Below are positions 36,717 through 45,958 of a stretch of DNA of 64,000 bases, one piece after another. Positions within the stretch are counted from its first letter, which is position 1; every line of letters begins with the position of its first letter. The DNA is from Lysinibacillus sp. PLM2 (GTDB lineage Bacteria; Bacillota; Bacilli; Bacillales_A; Planococcaceae), in contig AP025689.1 of the NCBI GenBank assembly GCA_023168345.1, positions 432,001 through 496,000 of the forward strand, written 5' to 3'. The position numbers and the translations under genes are program-made. Under the pieces are notes generated by a model. The model did no database searches and was not told the origin of the DNA. It saw only the letters and a list, made by a program, of their open reading frames with translations.

Positions 36717-38948
36717 TTATTTTGTTTCTGAAGCAACCCGACTAAAACGTTTCATACTAACTTTAAAGTAGCCTATTGTAATTAGGATGAAGACAGCCAT
36801 ATAACATAATAGAATTGCGTTGTTGTGCCACATGTATGAAATATCTCCGCTTGAAATAACTGCTTTAAATGATTGAACTGAATATGTCATTGGCAGTAAA
36901 GCGCTAAATGGCTGTAATGCATTTGGTATTAATTCTAATGGGAATGTACCAGCACTTGTTGTCAGTTGCAAAATTAAAACGATGATTGCAATGAAACGAC
37001 CAGGGTCTCCCATCATAGTTACAAGCATTTGAACGAGTGTTAAAAATACAAAACTAGTAATAATGGATGTAATAATAAATAGTGGGAGATTTGTTATTTC
37101 CATTTTCAAGCCAACTAATAGAATAAGATCGACTAAAAGTGCTTGAATAATCCCGACTATTGCTAACACGCCAAATTTACTAATAAACCATTGTAGAGCG
37201 TTTTTAGGTTTTACTACTGGTTCTTTTAATGGGAAGACAATAGAAATCAGTAGGGCACCGACGAATAAACCTAATGAGATAAAGTACGGTGCAAAACCAG
37301 TTCCGTAATTTGGTACGGCATTAATTTCTTGTTTGTTTACCAGAACGGGCTCTCCCATCATATCGTAAGTGTCTTCATCTGCATGAACAGAGTTTGCTTG
37401 TTCTGCACCATCAGCTAGTTTTGTAACCAATTCGTTTGAACCATCTAATAGTTTATCTGTACCAGTTTCTAATTCTTTAGAACCTTCCGCTAGTTGGTCT
37501 GCTCCATCATGTAATTGATCTGCTCCTGAAGATAATTGTTTCAACCCGTTATTCAAGTTATCTGCACCTGTATTTAAGTCTACAGATCCTTTATAAAGCT
37601 CGTTTACACCTTGTTGCACGCTAAGCTGACCTTCGTTAATTTTTCCAAGTCCTGCAAGCATTTGATCGAAGGAAGGAGCAATTTGTTCAGCAAGTTGTTC
37701 ATCTAAATTTGCTGTAGATGAAAGCAACTGGTCACTTAGAGATGTTTTTAGTTGTGTAAATCCTTGATCTAATCCATTTTCAATTCCTGTCGTAATCTGA
37801 GGCTGTAATTGATTTGTCAGCTGAGTCTCGTATTGTTGTTGAATTTGTTCTTTAGTAGGTGAATTACTTACTAATTGAGTGACAAAGGAATTTGCTTGTT
37901 CTTCACTCATAACATGATTTGCAACAAGTGCAGCCTTTATTTGTTCCATTTGTGTTGACTGGGTTGTAACCATTTGCTCGGCTAACTCATTTGATAAACC
38001 ATTTACGATTCCTTCTGTTAGCTGAGTTGAAATTTCCGTGGATAACTGTGTTTCCAGTTGGTCAATGCCAACATTTATATTTTCTACACTTCCTTCAAGT
38101 TGCTCGGAGATACCGTCGGCAACCTGTGACGGAAGCTGTTGTTTCATAAGCCCTAACCCGTTTTCTACAGTGCTTGTGCCATCAATAAGTGCAGGTAAGT
38201 TCGAATTTACTTCTTTGAGCCCTGCCGATAGTTGATCTGATCCTACTGCAATTTGGTTAGCTCCTGAAGTTGCACTATTAATACCATTTGTAAACTCAAT
38301 AGATTTAGTTGCTAATAGTTCAAGGTTTTCGTGCAATGTTTTTGAACCATCACTAAGCTCGACGACACCATCTGCAAGCTTGCTTGAGCCTTCGCTTGCT
38401 TGGTCTAGTCCGCTTGCTAAATCGGTTACTTTACTGAACATTGTTTCTGCATAAGTTGAAGTAATGTTTTTAGAGATTTCTGCTTTGATTTCTTTTATAG
38501 CAGTTTCACCAATTTGTGATGAAAGAAAGTTTGTACTTTCGTTTGGAACATAGGTAATTTCTAATTTTTTAGGATCGTTGTCAAGAATAGTTGTCGCATT
38601 TGCTGAGAAGTCTTTTGGAATTTCAATAAGCAAGTAATAATCTCGATTTTCTAGTCCTTTATAGCCTTCTTCTTTAGATACAATTTGAAAATTAAACTGC
38701 TCACTATTTTCTAGCTTATCGGCGAGTTCATTGCCGAGATGTAATGATTCACCTTCAAAATCAGCACCGGTATCTTCGTTGACAATCGCTACGGGTAAGT
38801 CTTCCATATGAGCATAGGGATCCCAGAACGCCCATAAAAACATTCCAGCGTACAGTACAGGAACAAAAGCGACTGCTAAAATTGGAATAAGTATTTTACG
38901 GTTTAAGAGGATAGATTTAAGTTCTGCTAAAAAGGCTGACCTTTTCAT
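36717..38948 (-). CDS. yhgE: YhgE/Pip-family ABC-2-type membrane protein
   Basis: A 743-residue membrane protein. One N-terminal helix (about 20-42) is followed by the YhgE/Pip start LPVAIVNEDTGADFEG. A long extracellular coiled-coil region with repeated L-x-x-G spacing (LADGVVELSDGSKTL, LQLSSGADQLHDGADQLAEG-type) follows, then about five C-terminal helices (about 550-740). Homologues include phage receptors. The physiological substrate is unknown. AGGAGGTTATT precedes the ATG. It is cotranscribed with or adjacent to a TetR gene (yhgD), with a palindromic operator directly upstream. Confidence 0.92.
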   Translation of the reverse strand: MKRSAFLAELKSILLNRKILIPILAVAFVPVLYAGMFLWAFWDPYAHMEDLPVAIVNEDTGADFEGESLHLGNELADKLENSEQFNFQIVSKEEGYKGLENRDYYLLIEIPKDFSANATTILDNDPKKLEITYVPNESTNFLSSQIGETAIKEIKAEISKNITSTYAETMFSKVTDLASGLDQASEGSSKLADGVVELSDGSKTLHENLELLATKSIEFTNGINSATSGANQIAVGSDQLSAGLKEVNSNLPALIDGTSTVENGLGLMKQQLPSQVADGISEQLEGSVENINVGIDQLETQLSTEISTQLTEGIVNGLSNELAEQMVTTQSTQMEQIKAALVANHVMSEEQANSFVTQLVSNSPTKEQIQQQYETQLTNQLQPQITTGIENGLDQGFTQLKTSLSDQLLSSTANLDEQLAEQIAPSFDQMLAGLGKINEGQLSVQQGVNELYKGSVDLNTGADNLNNGLKQLSSGADQLHDGADQLAEGSKELETGTDKLLDGSNELVTKLADGAEQANSVHADEDTYDMMGEPVLVNKQEINAVPNYGTGFAPYFISLGLFVGALLISIVFPLKEPVVKPKNALQWFISKFGVLAIVGIIQALLVDLILLVGLKMEITNLPLFIITSIITSFVFLTLVQMLVTMMGDPGRFIAIIVLILQLTTSAGTFPLELIPNALQPFSALLPMTYSVQSFKAVISSGDISYMWHNNAILLCYMAVFILITIGYFKVSMKRFSRVASETK

Positions 38949-38969
38949 ATAATAACCTCCTAGATGTAT

Positions 38970-38992
38970 TGACCGTTTCGTTCATTTGGTCA
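38970..38992. promoter_or_regulatory. Predicted YhgD operator upstream of yhgE
   Basis: A 23-bp element with palindromic ends TGACC...GGTCA, 22 bases upstream of the yhgE start. The reverse complement of the 39639-39661 element matches it at most positions, which supports a shared TetR-type binding site. Confidence 0.75.
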
Positions 38993-39029
38993 TTTTGGTG
39001 CAAATGAGTAGGGTGCTCTGTTGAGAACC

Positions 39030-39617
39030 CTAGGGATGTAAAGACTTATTGGATAATCCGTCAAAAAAATATAATCGGAATAACTTTGATATTTCTTCCT
39101 TGGCAAGGGGTGTGTGATGCTGCTCCCAATCAAATATCAATGAAACATACATTTTAAGCATAACAAAAGCTGTTATTTCTGGATTACATGGCTTGATTTC
39201 ACCACGGTCAATTGCTTCTTGTATGATTCCTTTCATATAGTTAATGATGGCCTGCTCCACACGTTGTACTACATCAACTACTGCTTGTGTACCAATTTCA
39301 CGTTCTTCTTGGAAAAGCTTAATGGTAAGCTGATGAGATTTACGAAATTCTAATAGCTTAAATAAAACGCGATTTACGTTTTCATCAATTGTACTATCAT
39401 GTTTTATTGCTTGTTCCGCTACTGCTTTCATATCTTTGATAAGAGAACTGATAATTTCATCAAATAATTCCTCTTTATTTTTAAAGAAGGTATATATTGT
39501 CCCTTTACCGACATTAGCAAGTTTTGAAACTTGATCCATTGTTGTTGCTTTATAACCAAATAAAGAGAATGACTTTGTTGCAGCTTCGAGTATTAATTGT
39601 CTTCGATCAATTGCCAC
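39030..39617 (-). CDS. yhgD: TetR-family regulator YhgD
   Basis: Product of 195 residues from GTG 39617, with GAGGTG six bases upstream; an earlier frame start at 39707 is not supported. The N-terminal helix-turn-helix is typical TetR (TKSFSLFGYKATTMDQVSKL, then GKGTIYTFFKNKEELF). The C-terminal ligand domain is all-helical. Position beside yhgE and the paired operators indicate autoregulation plus repression of yhgE. The ligand is unknown. Confidence 0.9.
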   Translation of the reverse strand: MAIDRRQLILEAATKSFSLFGYKATTMDQVSKLANVGKGTIYTFFKNKEELFDEIISSLIKDMKAVAEQAIKHDSTIDENVNRVLFKLLEFRKSHQLTIKLFQEEREIGTQAVVDVVQRVEQAIINYMKGIIQEAIDRGEIKPCNPEITAFVMLKMYVSLIFDWEQHHTPLAKEEISKLFRLYFFDGLSNKSLHP

Positions 39618-39638
39618 CCAACTCACCTCACTCAAAAT

Positions 39639-39661
39639 TGACCAAATGAGAAAATCGGTCA
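39639..39661. promoter_or_regulatory. Predicted YhgD operator upstream of yhgD
   Basis: TGACC...GGTCA ends, 22 bases before the regulator start, and nearly the inverse of the site before yhgE. The centre contains ATTTTC-like sequence shared by both. Confidence 0.75.
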
Positions 39662-39782
39662 TTTGTTTCGCATAAAGTAATTTATCATAGAATTTTAGTA
39701 TTTGCAATAGATGAAATTTAATTTTTTAAAAGGGAGTAATACCGACAAATGATAAAATTAAAGCATATGTATTTCGTTCGAA

Positions 39783-40655
39783 TTACATATGCTCTTTTCT
39801 ATAAGGTAAATAATCTAAAAATTTTTTAGCCGAAAGGGAGAGGGATTTTTGTTCTCTCATAGCGATTCCGATATTTCTATAAGCAGGAACTTCAAGCTCC
39901 TTGGCAATTACTTTGTAAGGAATACGTTGCAAAATTAATTCGGGTAATATACTAATCCCAAGCCCGTTTTCCACCATGGACATAATGGCATAATCATCCC
40001 ATGTCGTAAAAGAAATTCGCGGTGAAATTTGGTGGTGCTCAAAAATTTCAGAGATTTCTGCTTTTGCGCCTTTTTCCAATAGCATAAATGGACTGTTTAA
40101 TAATTCTTTTATAGGAAACTTTTCGCAGTCTGCAAAAGAATGATCTTCGGGAATCACTACGAGAAGACGGTCTTGCTCCAAAAAAATCGTTTCAAATTCT
40201 GCTTTGGTGGGTAGTCGTAAAAATCCAAAGTCAACTCTACCTTCTAAAATCCAACTTTCAATTTCTGTATAATCGCCTAACAGCAGCTCAAAATCGATAT
40301 TTGGGTAATCCTGTTTAAAAAATTTAATCATATTCGGAAGCCAGTGGGTTGCTGCACTTGAAAATGTGCCAATTCGTATCATTCCAGACTGCATATCATG
40401 TAGCTCCTCAAGCTGCCTCTTTAACATTTCATGCTCATTACAGATTCGCTTTAGTTGAGGAAATAACTTTAAACCATCTGAGGTAAGATTAATCCCAGCT
40501 CGTCCTCTTTCAAATAGGGAAACTCCCCATTCAGTTTCTAAATCCTGTATCATACGACTGATTCCTGATTGTGTATAGTTTAAGGTCTCAGCTGCTTTTG
40601 TGAAGCTCCCATGTTCAGCAGCTTTTACAAATGCCATATACTTTTGAATATTCAT
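39783..40655 (-). CDS. LysR-family transcriptional regulator
   Basis: Product of 290 residues from ATG 40655 (GGAAGAAG upstream); the frame could extend to 40703 but without support. N-terminal helix-turn-helix (GSFTKAAETLNYTQSGISRM) and a C-terminal LysR ligand domain. It is divergent from an EamA permease gene across about 120 bp, so it probably controls that exporter. Confidence 0.9.
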   Translation of the reverse strand: MNIQKYMAFVKAAEHGSFTKAAETLNYTQSGISRMIQDLETEWGVSLFERGRAGINLTSDGLKLFPQLKRICNEHEMLKRQLEELHDMQSGMIRIGTFSSAATHWLPNMIKFFKQDYPNIDFELLLGDYTEIESWILEGRVDFGFLRLPTKAEFETIFLEQDRLLVVIPEDHSFADCEKFPIKELLNSPFMLLEKGAKAEISEIFEHHQISPRISFTTWDDYAIMSMVENGLGISILPELILQRIPYKVIAKELEVPAYRNIGIAMREQKSLSLSAKKFLDYLPYRKEHM

Positions 40656-40776
40656 TATTTCGCTTCTTCCATTCTGTTTTTTCATGTTAAGTATGATAAA
40701 CATTCGGTATTGTAATGTCTAAATATATGCTATGCTTTTGCTATAAGAAAATCAAGCATTGAAAGGAAAGCCTATT

Positions 40777-41661
40777 ATGAAAAATGCATATGTCAAATAT
40801 ATTGTTGCCCTACTATTGTTTGGCTCCAATGGAATTGTTGCAAGCTACATACTATTAAACAGTTATGAAATTGTTTTTTCACGTACGTTAATTGGAAGCA
40901 TATTTTTAATTATAGTGTTTGTATTAATGAGGCAAAAACTTCAATTTTGGAAAAATAAATTACATCTTCTTTATTTAGTGATTTCCGGTATTGCGATGGG
41001 GGCAAGCTGGATATTGCTATTCGAAGCATATGCACAAATTGGTGTGAGCATCGCTATTCTTACTTACTATTGTGGACCTGTTATTGTCATGATTCTTTCG
41101 CCATTTCTATTTAAAGAAAAGATGACGAGTGCTAAAATGATAGGTTTTTTAGCAGTAATAATCGGAATGCTTTGTTTAAATTTTCACGATTTAATATCGG
41201 GTAAAGTCACATGGGGGTTGATTTTAGGAATATTAGCGGCAGTTATGTATGCATTGATGGTAATTTTCAATAAAAAGGCGGAGAGTATTATTGGACTTGA
41301 AAATGCAACTGGTCAATTAATTGTTAGCTTTTTAACAGTTGCAACGTTTATAGGATTTAAGCAAGGATTTTCAGTTGACATTATAGACGGAAATTGGGTT
41401 CCTATCTTAATACTAGGTGTAGTCAACACTGGAGTCGGCTGCTATTTTTATTTTTCTTCCATTGGTCGTCTTCCAGTTCAATCTGTATCGATCCTTGGTT
41501 ATCTAGAACCTCTTTCGGCTTTAGTTTTTTCTTTTTTAATATTAGGAGAACTGTTAAATCCTATGCAAATTGTGGGAGCCATGCTCATATTAGGTGGTGC
41601 GGCATACGGGGAATTATATAGAGGAAATAAACATGGATTAATAACACAAAGAGCCAAATAG
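40777..41661 (+). CDS. EamA/DMT-family permease
   Basis: A 294-residue membrane protein with ten hydrophobic helices in two EamA repeats, e.g. YIVALLLFGSNGIVASYIL and GLILGILAAVMYALMVIFN. ATG 40777 follows GAAAGGAAAG; a TTG at 40759 is possible but less likely. Family members export amino acids or other metabolites. The substrate is not apparent here. It is divergent from a LysR gene. Confidence 0.9.
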   Translation: MKNAYVKYIVALLLFGSNGIVASYILLNSYEIVFSRTLIGSIFLIIVFVLMRQKLQFWKNKLHLLYLVISGIAMGASWILLFEAYAQIGVSIAILTYYCGPVIVMILSPFLFKEKMTSAKMIGFLAVIIGMLCLNFHDLISGKVTWGLILGILAAVMYALMVIFNKKAESIIGLENATGQLIVSFLTVATFIGFKQGFSVDIIDGNWVPILILGVVNTGVGCYFYFSSIGRLPVQSVSILGYLEPLSALVFSFLILGELLNPMQIVGAMLILGGAAYGELYRGNKHGLITQRAK

Positions 41662-41677
41662 ATCATGCAAATATTCG

Positions 41678-42271
41678 CTACAAGATAACCTTCTTAAATA
41701 AAGGATAAATCAAATAACCAAGGCATACACCGAGGACGTTTAGTATTAGATCATCAATATCTAGGCTTCCTCTTTTTGTGAAGAATTGTAAGCATTCAAT
41801 CACGCTAATCGAAATTACAGTGATAACCATCAGTCTTTTCCAAGAGGGGACCACATTTAAATATCGATAATACAATCCGTAAGGGACAAATAACCCAATA
41901 TTTGCGGCTAGATTATAAAGCGCAATGAAAACATTTACGTTTCCTGATAGATAAAAGAAGATTGTATCAAACGGAATCAGGTTGATGCCTCCGTAACTCG
42001 TACCATTTGGTCTGAAAAATAATAAAATGAGCAAACCAATTGAATAAAGAACTATGAATATATGTAGGATAGCCTTAGGTAACAGGATCGTTTCTTTTTT
42101 TATCCAGCAAGCCCCAAATAAAAAAGCAAAAGAAATACAAAACCAAACAACACCAATGACGATCGCATGAAGATATTTCGTCAATTCAATCCATACAGGC
42201 AATAAAATGAAAAATACAATTTGTGAATAGTAAAAGCTAAGTCTAATGTTTTTCGTCATATTCTCCGCCAT
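41678..42271 (-). CDS. VanZ-family membrane protein
   Basis: This 197-residue protein has about five membrane helices and the VanZ-family signature region (GGINLIPFDTIFFYL, then NIGLFVPYGLYYRYL and SVIECLQFFTKRGSLDIDDL). VanZ proteins are linked to low-level teicoplanin resistance and cell-envelope processes; the role here is unknown. It converges on the EamA gene with a 16-bp gap. Confidence 0.85.
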   Translation of the reverse strand: MAENMTKNIRLSFYYSQIVFFILLPVWIELTKYLHAIVIGVVWFCISFAFLFGACWIKKETILLPKAILHIFIVLYSIGLLILLFFRPNGTSYGGINLIPFDTIFFYLSGNVNVFIALYNLAANIGLFVPYGLYYRYLNVVPSWKRLMVITVISISVIECLQFFTKRGSLDIDDLILNVLGVCLGYLIYPLFKKVIL

Positions 42272-42590
42272 CTCTTATATAGGATTTACTCTAATGATTG
42301 TTAAACAATTTACGAATGAATTATAACAATATTACTGCCGAAAAGATAATTTCCGAAGTCGGAATTAAAAAAATGAATACACTTTTTAAAAGTAATTTTA
42401 ACTGAAATGTAGTATAGAAAAACAGTGCTGACACTAAGTAGGTCGTGCACTGTTTAATTTTAGCCTTTATGAAAAGCTGTTTGATTCGTTAATTTTCATT
42501 GAAAATTTCCTCTAACCCATTACAAGTAACCAAATCGTAATTATTTTCAACCATACAATGTAACTAGTTGAAATAATAGGAGGTGAAAAT
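42272..42590. other. Spacer between vanZ and the YjcZ gene, with a hairpin
   Basis: Contains the hairpin AACAGTGC / GCACTGTT at 42421-42454 followed by TAATTTT, a possible terminator or insulator. No reading frame is seen. The part nearest 42591 holds the promoter of the YjcZ-type gene. Confidence 0.45.
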
Positions 42591-42728
42591 ATGGGAGGAT
42601 ACGTTGGATCAGGCGGATATGGTAACAACACAGGTTCAGGTTTTGCATTACTTGTTGTTTTATTTATCCTATTAATTATTGTAGGTGCAGCTTATTTTAA
42701 TAACGGCGGCTTCGGCGGTGGTTATTAA
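42591..42728 (+). CDS. YjcZ/SscA-type small sporulation protein
   Basis: A 45-residue peptide: a glycine-rich N-terminus ([17 protein letters not shown]), one hydrophobic helix ([19 protein letters not shown]) and a glycine-rich tail ending GGFGGGY. This is the standard YjcZ layout, a family of small spore- or forespore-associated membrane peptides. AGGAGGTG precedes the ATG. A terminator follows at 42800. Confidence 0.85.
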   Translation: MGGYVGSGGYGNNTGSGFALLVVLFILLIIVGAAYFNNGGFGGGY

Positions 42729-42799
42729 TCTTTAACGAATAAATGTAGTAATTCTCTCCGCTAGCCCAAAATGATTTAAAAATACGCCGACACCTTCAT

Positions 42800-42832
42800 G
42801 AAAGACCTGAGTACTGCTCAGGTCTTTTATTT
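42800..42832 (+). terminator. Terminator after the YjcZ-type gene
   Basis: AAAGACCTGAG / CTCAGGTCTTT stem with a short loop followed by TATTTAT. Confidence 0.9.
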
Positions 42833-43032
42833 ATAGTTTAGATGAATAAAGATCAAAAGAAAGTACGCATCTACTCTATTCTTAAGAATTAGCAGGAATA
42901 TAAAAAATTGTTTTAACATTTACTAATTAGTTTTCACTATGTGCGATGTTTGATTAAAATTTTCAACCTATAAATGCGACCACGATAAAAAAAACTAGTG
43001 ATATTTAACGAATCACTAGGTTTTCTTTCATT

Positions 43033-43230
43033 TTATTCCGAATATACCTTCTTCACCCGACCAATTTGCCCATCCGCTAGTCTTACCTTTATTCCATGAT
43101 GGTGAGTGGCTGAATTGGTGAGTATGTCCTTTACGACACCTCTTGTAAGCTTACCAGTTCGTTGATCTTGCTTTAATACAATATCAACTGTCACTCCTGG
43201 TTGTATGTCTTTACGATTTTGTCCGTTCAT
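43033..43230 (-). CDS. ywbE: YwbE-family protein
   Basis: The 65-residue protein MNGQNRKDIQPGVTVDIVLK...HHHGIKVRLADGQIGRVKKVY matches the YwbE family (DUF2196), small basic beta-rich proteins of unknown function. Its start overlaps the stop of the upstream gene (TAATG), so translation is coupled. Confidence 0.92.
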   Translation of the reverse strand: MNGQNRKDIQPGVTVDIVLKQDQRTGKLTRGVVKDILTNSATHHHGIKVRLADGQIGRVKKVYSE

Positions 43231-43424
43231 TATGAGCCCATTTTTCTACGAGTGGTGCTGGCTTTTTTCGTTTGCTGGCTTTTCATTTTTTTCGCCGAAA
43301 GATCGACATTCGTTTTTCCTTTACCACCAGAGGACTGATTCTTTTTGTTTTCAAGCAATTGCTTTGCCGCTTCTTGTAGACTCATTTTCTTTTTTGGTGC
43401 TTCAGATTGCTGATTTTCGCTCAT
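43230..43424 (-). CDS. Small basic protein, unknown
   Basis: Product of 64 residues from ATG 43424, with AAAGGAGA upstream; the frame continues further but without a ribosome site. Very lysine/serine-rich and low-complexity (MSENQQSEAPKKKMSLQEAA, ending TTRRKMGS), suggesting nucleic-acid binding. It is cotranscribed with ywbE. I do not recognise the family. Confidence 0.7.
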   Translation of the reverse strand: MSENQQSEAPKKKMSLQEAAKQLLENKKNQSSGGKGKTNVDLSAKKMKSQQTKKASTTRRKMGS

Positions 43425-43524
43425 AGGAAGTCTCCTTTTGAATATGTTAGTCATTCAAGTATAATCTATTTTTCATTATTTGTGAAAGTATGTCCCTATG
43501 TGTGGAGAAGTAATCTTATTGTTA

Positions 43525-43701
43525 TTAGTACAATTGAGTTTCTTCAGATAGAAAGTAACCCAAGAGCATATAAAATAGAATTGAGACAGGGGTGAAAATG
43601 AAAATTATCCGAACTAATCTTGAATCTACTCCAAAAAAGTTTGCTACTCCACCGCAGACTCCAAGCAAAATCTTATCCTTATTGGATCTTTTTAAACTCA
43701 A
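43525..43701 (-). CDS. PspC-domain membrane protein
   Basis: Product of 58 residues from TTG 43701, which has GAAAGGAG 9 bases upstream; a TTG at 43719 overlaps that site. SNKDKILLGVCGGVANFFGV and a single C-terminal membrane helix are the PspC-domain signature. PspC-type proteins act in envelope-stress responses, but small stand-alone copies like this have no fixed role. Confidence 0.85.
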   Translation of the reverse strand: MSLKRSNKDKILLGVCGGVANFFGVDSRLVRIIFIFTPVSILFYMLLGYFLSEETQLY

Positions 43702-43850
43702 TTTAAACGCTCCTTTCAAAAAGTTCCCTATATTTATATATATTATATAATATTTACCAAATCGATATACAAATGGATTGTTAAAACTTTAATTATAATT
43801 TTTATTAGAGATAGTTTTAAATTTATGAGGGCGTATTAAATAAAGTCAAT

Positions 43851-44033
43851 GATATTGAAATTACGTGTGTTCAATGTAAACATAACAAATTTGAACAAAG
43901 CAAAGCGCTTCTCAACACGAGAGGTTTAACCTTTCTCGATATGGAATGGCTAAATGATTCAGCCACAACCTTAATATGCAAGCGTTGTGGTTTCATCCAT
44001 TGGTTTGCTCGAGAGGTAGAAAACATAGAATAG
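43851..44033 (+). CDS. Small zinc-ribbon protein, start codon unclear
   Basis: Reading from 43851, the frame encodes a two-knuckle zinc ribbon: CVQC ... CKRC separated by about 37 residues (ALLNTRGLTFLDMEWLNDSA between them) and ends FAREVENIE at TAG 44033. No ATG, GTG or TTG is in frame upstream. The only ATG nearby (43825) is in another frame and stops after four codons. Either a rare ATT start is used or a single-base lesion has removed the start. Confidence 0.5.
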   Translation, partial: DIEITCVQCKHNKFEQSKALLNTRGLTFLDMEWLNDSATTLICKRCGFIHWFAREVENIE

Positions 44034-44194
44034 TATTTTACGAATGACCCTTATCTAAATTTATGCGTTAATTCACAAGGATTAAAGCATTTTTTTTAGA
44101 ATTATATAGTTAATAACTGTTGTAGGTTATTTAGTAAGTAAACATTAATAAAATATAAAGATGATATATTATTTAGCAAAAAGGGGAGTTTTAT

Positions 44195-45115
44195 ATGCGT
44201 ATTTTAGTATTAGGTGCTGGAGGAATTGGCGGGTATTTTGGCGGTCGTTTAGTAGAAAAAGGAGAAGACGTTACTTTTCTCGTACGAAATAGACGAAAAC
44301 AACAGATAGAACAAAAAGGATTAAACATCAAAAGTATAAACGGAGATTTTACTTTTACACCAAAATTAATTACTAAAACAGATAATGAAATGCCGTTTGA
44401 TGTTGTGTTATTTTCAACAAAAGCGTATCACCTAGATGAAGCTATCAACGATTTAAAACCATTTGTAGGTGAAAATACGGTAATCATTCCACTATTAAAT
44501 GGCATCGCCCATGTACCGCCATTAAAAAAGTCTTTTGGGGACGAACGGGTGATAGGAGGGCTATGCTTTATTGAAACAACGTTAAATGAGGATGGTGACG
44601 TCGTTCAAACGAGTAAGGCTCATCGACTGGTATTTGGTGAATTTGATCAGACGAAAACAGAGCGAGTACAAAAAATTGCGGATGTGTTCAGTGGTACTAA
44701 AGCAAGCTTTGTATTAAGCGAACATATTGTGCAAGATATGTGGCATAAATATATGTTTATCACTGCGTTGTCAGGGGTGACGACTTTAACACGTGCACCA
44801 ATCGGGCCAATTCGTGAAAGTGAAGGAGGACAAGCCTTTATCCGCCAATTATTTGAAGAGATCGCTCAAATTATGAGAGCACATGGCGCACCCATTGCCG
44901 ATCATATTGTCGATACCCATATGCAGACAATAGACTCTCTTTCTTATGACATGAAAGCTTCTATGCAAAGGGATATGGAGAAAGGATTATCAATCGAAGG
45001 CGATCACTTACAGGGTTACCTACTAAACTTAGCGAAAGAATACAATATAGATGCACCGTTACTTAAAACGATATACCAAAACTTAAAAGTATATGAAAAG
45101 ATGCTACATGAATAA
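44195..45115 (+). CDS. 2-dehydropantoate 2-reductase family protein (ApbA/PanE)
   Basis: This 306-residue NADPH-dependent reductase has an N-terminal GAGGIGGYFGGRLVEKGEDV Rossmann motif, the conserved Lys in LFSTKAYHLDEA, and a C-terminal helical domain (IEGDHLQGYLLNLAKEYNID). It is typical of ketopantoate reductase, but the family includes many reductases of unknown substrate and no other pantothenate genes are nearby. AAAAAGGGGAG precedes the ATG. Confidence 0.85.
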   Translation: MRILVLGAGGIGGYFGGRLVEKGEDVTFLVRNRRKQQIEQKGLNIKSINGDFTFTPKLITKTDNEMPFDVVLFSTKAYHLDEAINDLKPFVGENTVIIPLLNGIAHVPPLKKSFGDERVIGGLCFIETTLNEDGDVVQTSKAHRLVFGEFDQTKTERVQKIADVFSGTKASFVLSEHIVQDMWHKYMFITALSGVTTLTRAPIGPIRESEGGQAFIRQLFEEIAQIMRAHGAPIADHIVDTHMQTIDSLSYDMKASMQRDMEKGLSIEGDHLQGYLLNLAKEYNIDAPLLKTIYQNLKVYEKMLHE

Positions 45116-45130
45116 ATAATATGAAGTTTT

Positions 45131-45157
45131 TTGGGTTGCTAAGGCAGCCTTTTTTTA
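45131..45157 (+). terminator. Terminator after the reductase gene
   Basis: GGGTTGC / GCAGCCT stem with one G-T pair and a TAAG loop followed by TTTTTTATTT. Confidence 0.75.
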
Positions 45158-45253
45158 TTTTATAAAGTAGAAACAAGCGTTAGGAGTTTTATTTACTTCA
45201 TCTGCTTTAATTCATTTAAAACGAAAATATTAAAATAATAAGGAGGATCGACG

Positions 45254-45958
45254 ATGAAAAGACATTTCTTACTTTTATTTATTTTTATGTTTTATTGTCA
45301 TACAGAGAATGTTTCAGCTGAACGGCTTGTTACTGCCTTTGTTATATCGGATGAATGGTATGACAATATCTTTTTAATAGCGGATAAAGTAGATAGTATG
45401 GCCACGAATAATTTTACAGTTCAAATTGGTAGTAGTGGAGACAATGTTGGAGGAGAATTATTATACAATTTTCCTAATTGGTATAATGATAAGTTTGCTC
45501 CCGCTTTATTTTATGAAGATATTAATGGAGACGCCCTTAAAGATATTGTAGTGGCATTAATTTCTGGTGCTGGATCGGGATTTTCCACTAAAGAAATCCA
45601 TGTATTAAATCAAATACATGATCCAAATAGAAGATTTGAAGAAGTTCCAGTCGAATCTATAAATGATGCAGTTAAACGACTTGTTAAAATGGAGCGTCAA
45701 GAAGACCAAGTAACGATTTTAATTGGCGAGGAGAAATATGTTGTTAATCTTTCAAAGTTTAATGATAACGAACTGTCCCATGATTGCCCGTTTGCAGGGA
45801 TGCTAGAGGATTATAAGGTTGGAAATGGCGTTTTATATGGTTTTACGACAGTGTTTGTTTCGATAGGAGAACATGTGGGAGAGTTAAACATTCAGTATGG
45901 TTGGAATGGGGAAATGTATAAAGCCGTATCCATTTCATTTGCTGAGACAAAACCATAA
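45254..45958 (+). CDS. Exported protein with a DxNGDxxxD motif, unknown
   Basis: A 234-residue protein with a signal peptide (about 1-22; MKRHFLLLFIFMFYCH, ending VSA). The mature part is beta-rich and contains YEDINGDALKDIVVAL, an FG-GAP/VCBS-like calcium-binding element. No enzyme motif is seen. AAGGAGGATCG precedes the ATG. It is likely a cell-surface or secreted protein. Confidence 0.7.
   Translation: MKRHFLLLFIFMFYCHTENVSAERLVTAFVISDEWYDNIFLIADKVDSMATNNFTVQIGSSGDNVGGELLYNFPNWYNDKFAPALFYEDINGDALKDIVVALISGAGSGFSTKEIHVLNQIHDPNRRFEEVPVESINDAVKRLVKMERQEDQVTILIGEEKYVVNLSKFNDNELSHDCPFAGMLEDYKVGNGVLYGFTTVFVSIGEHVGELNIQYGWNGEMYKAVSISFAETKP

Noticed and set aside
43205-43595. Plus-strand frames opposite ywbE and the small basic protein
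   Set aside because: They are antisense shadows of coupled, well-supported minus-strand genes.
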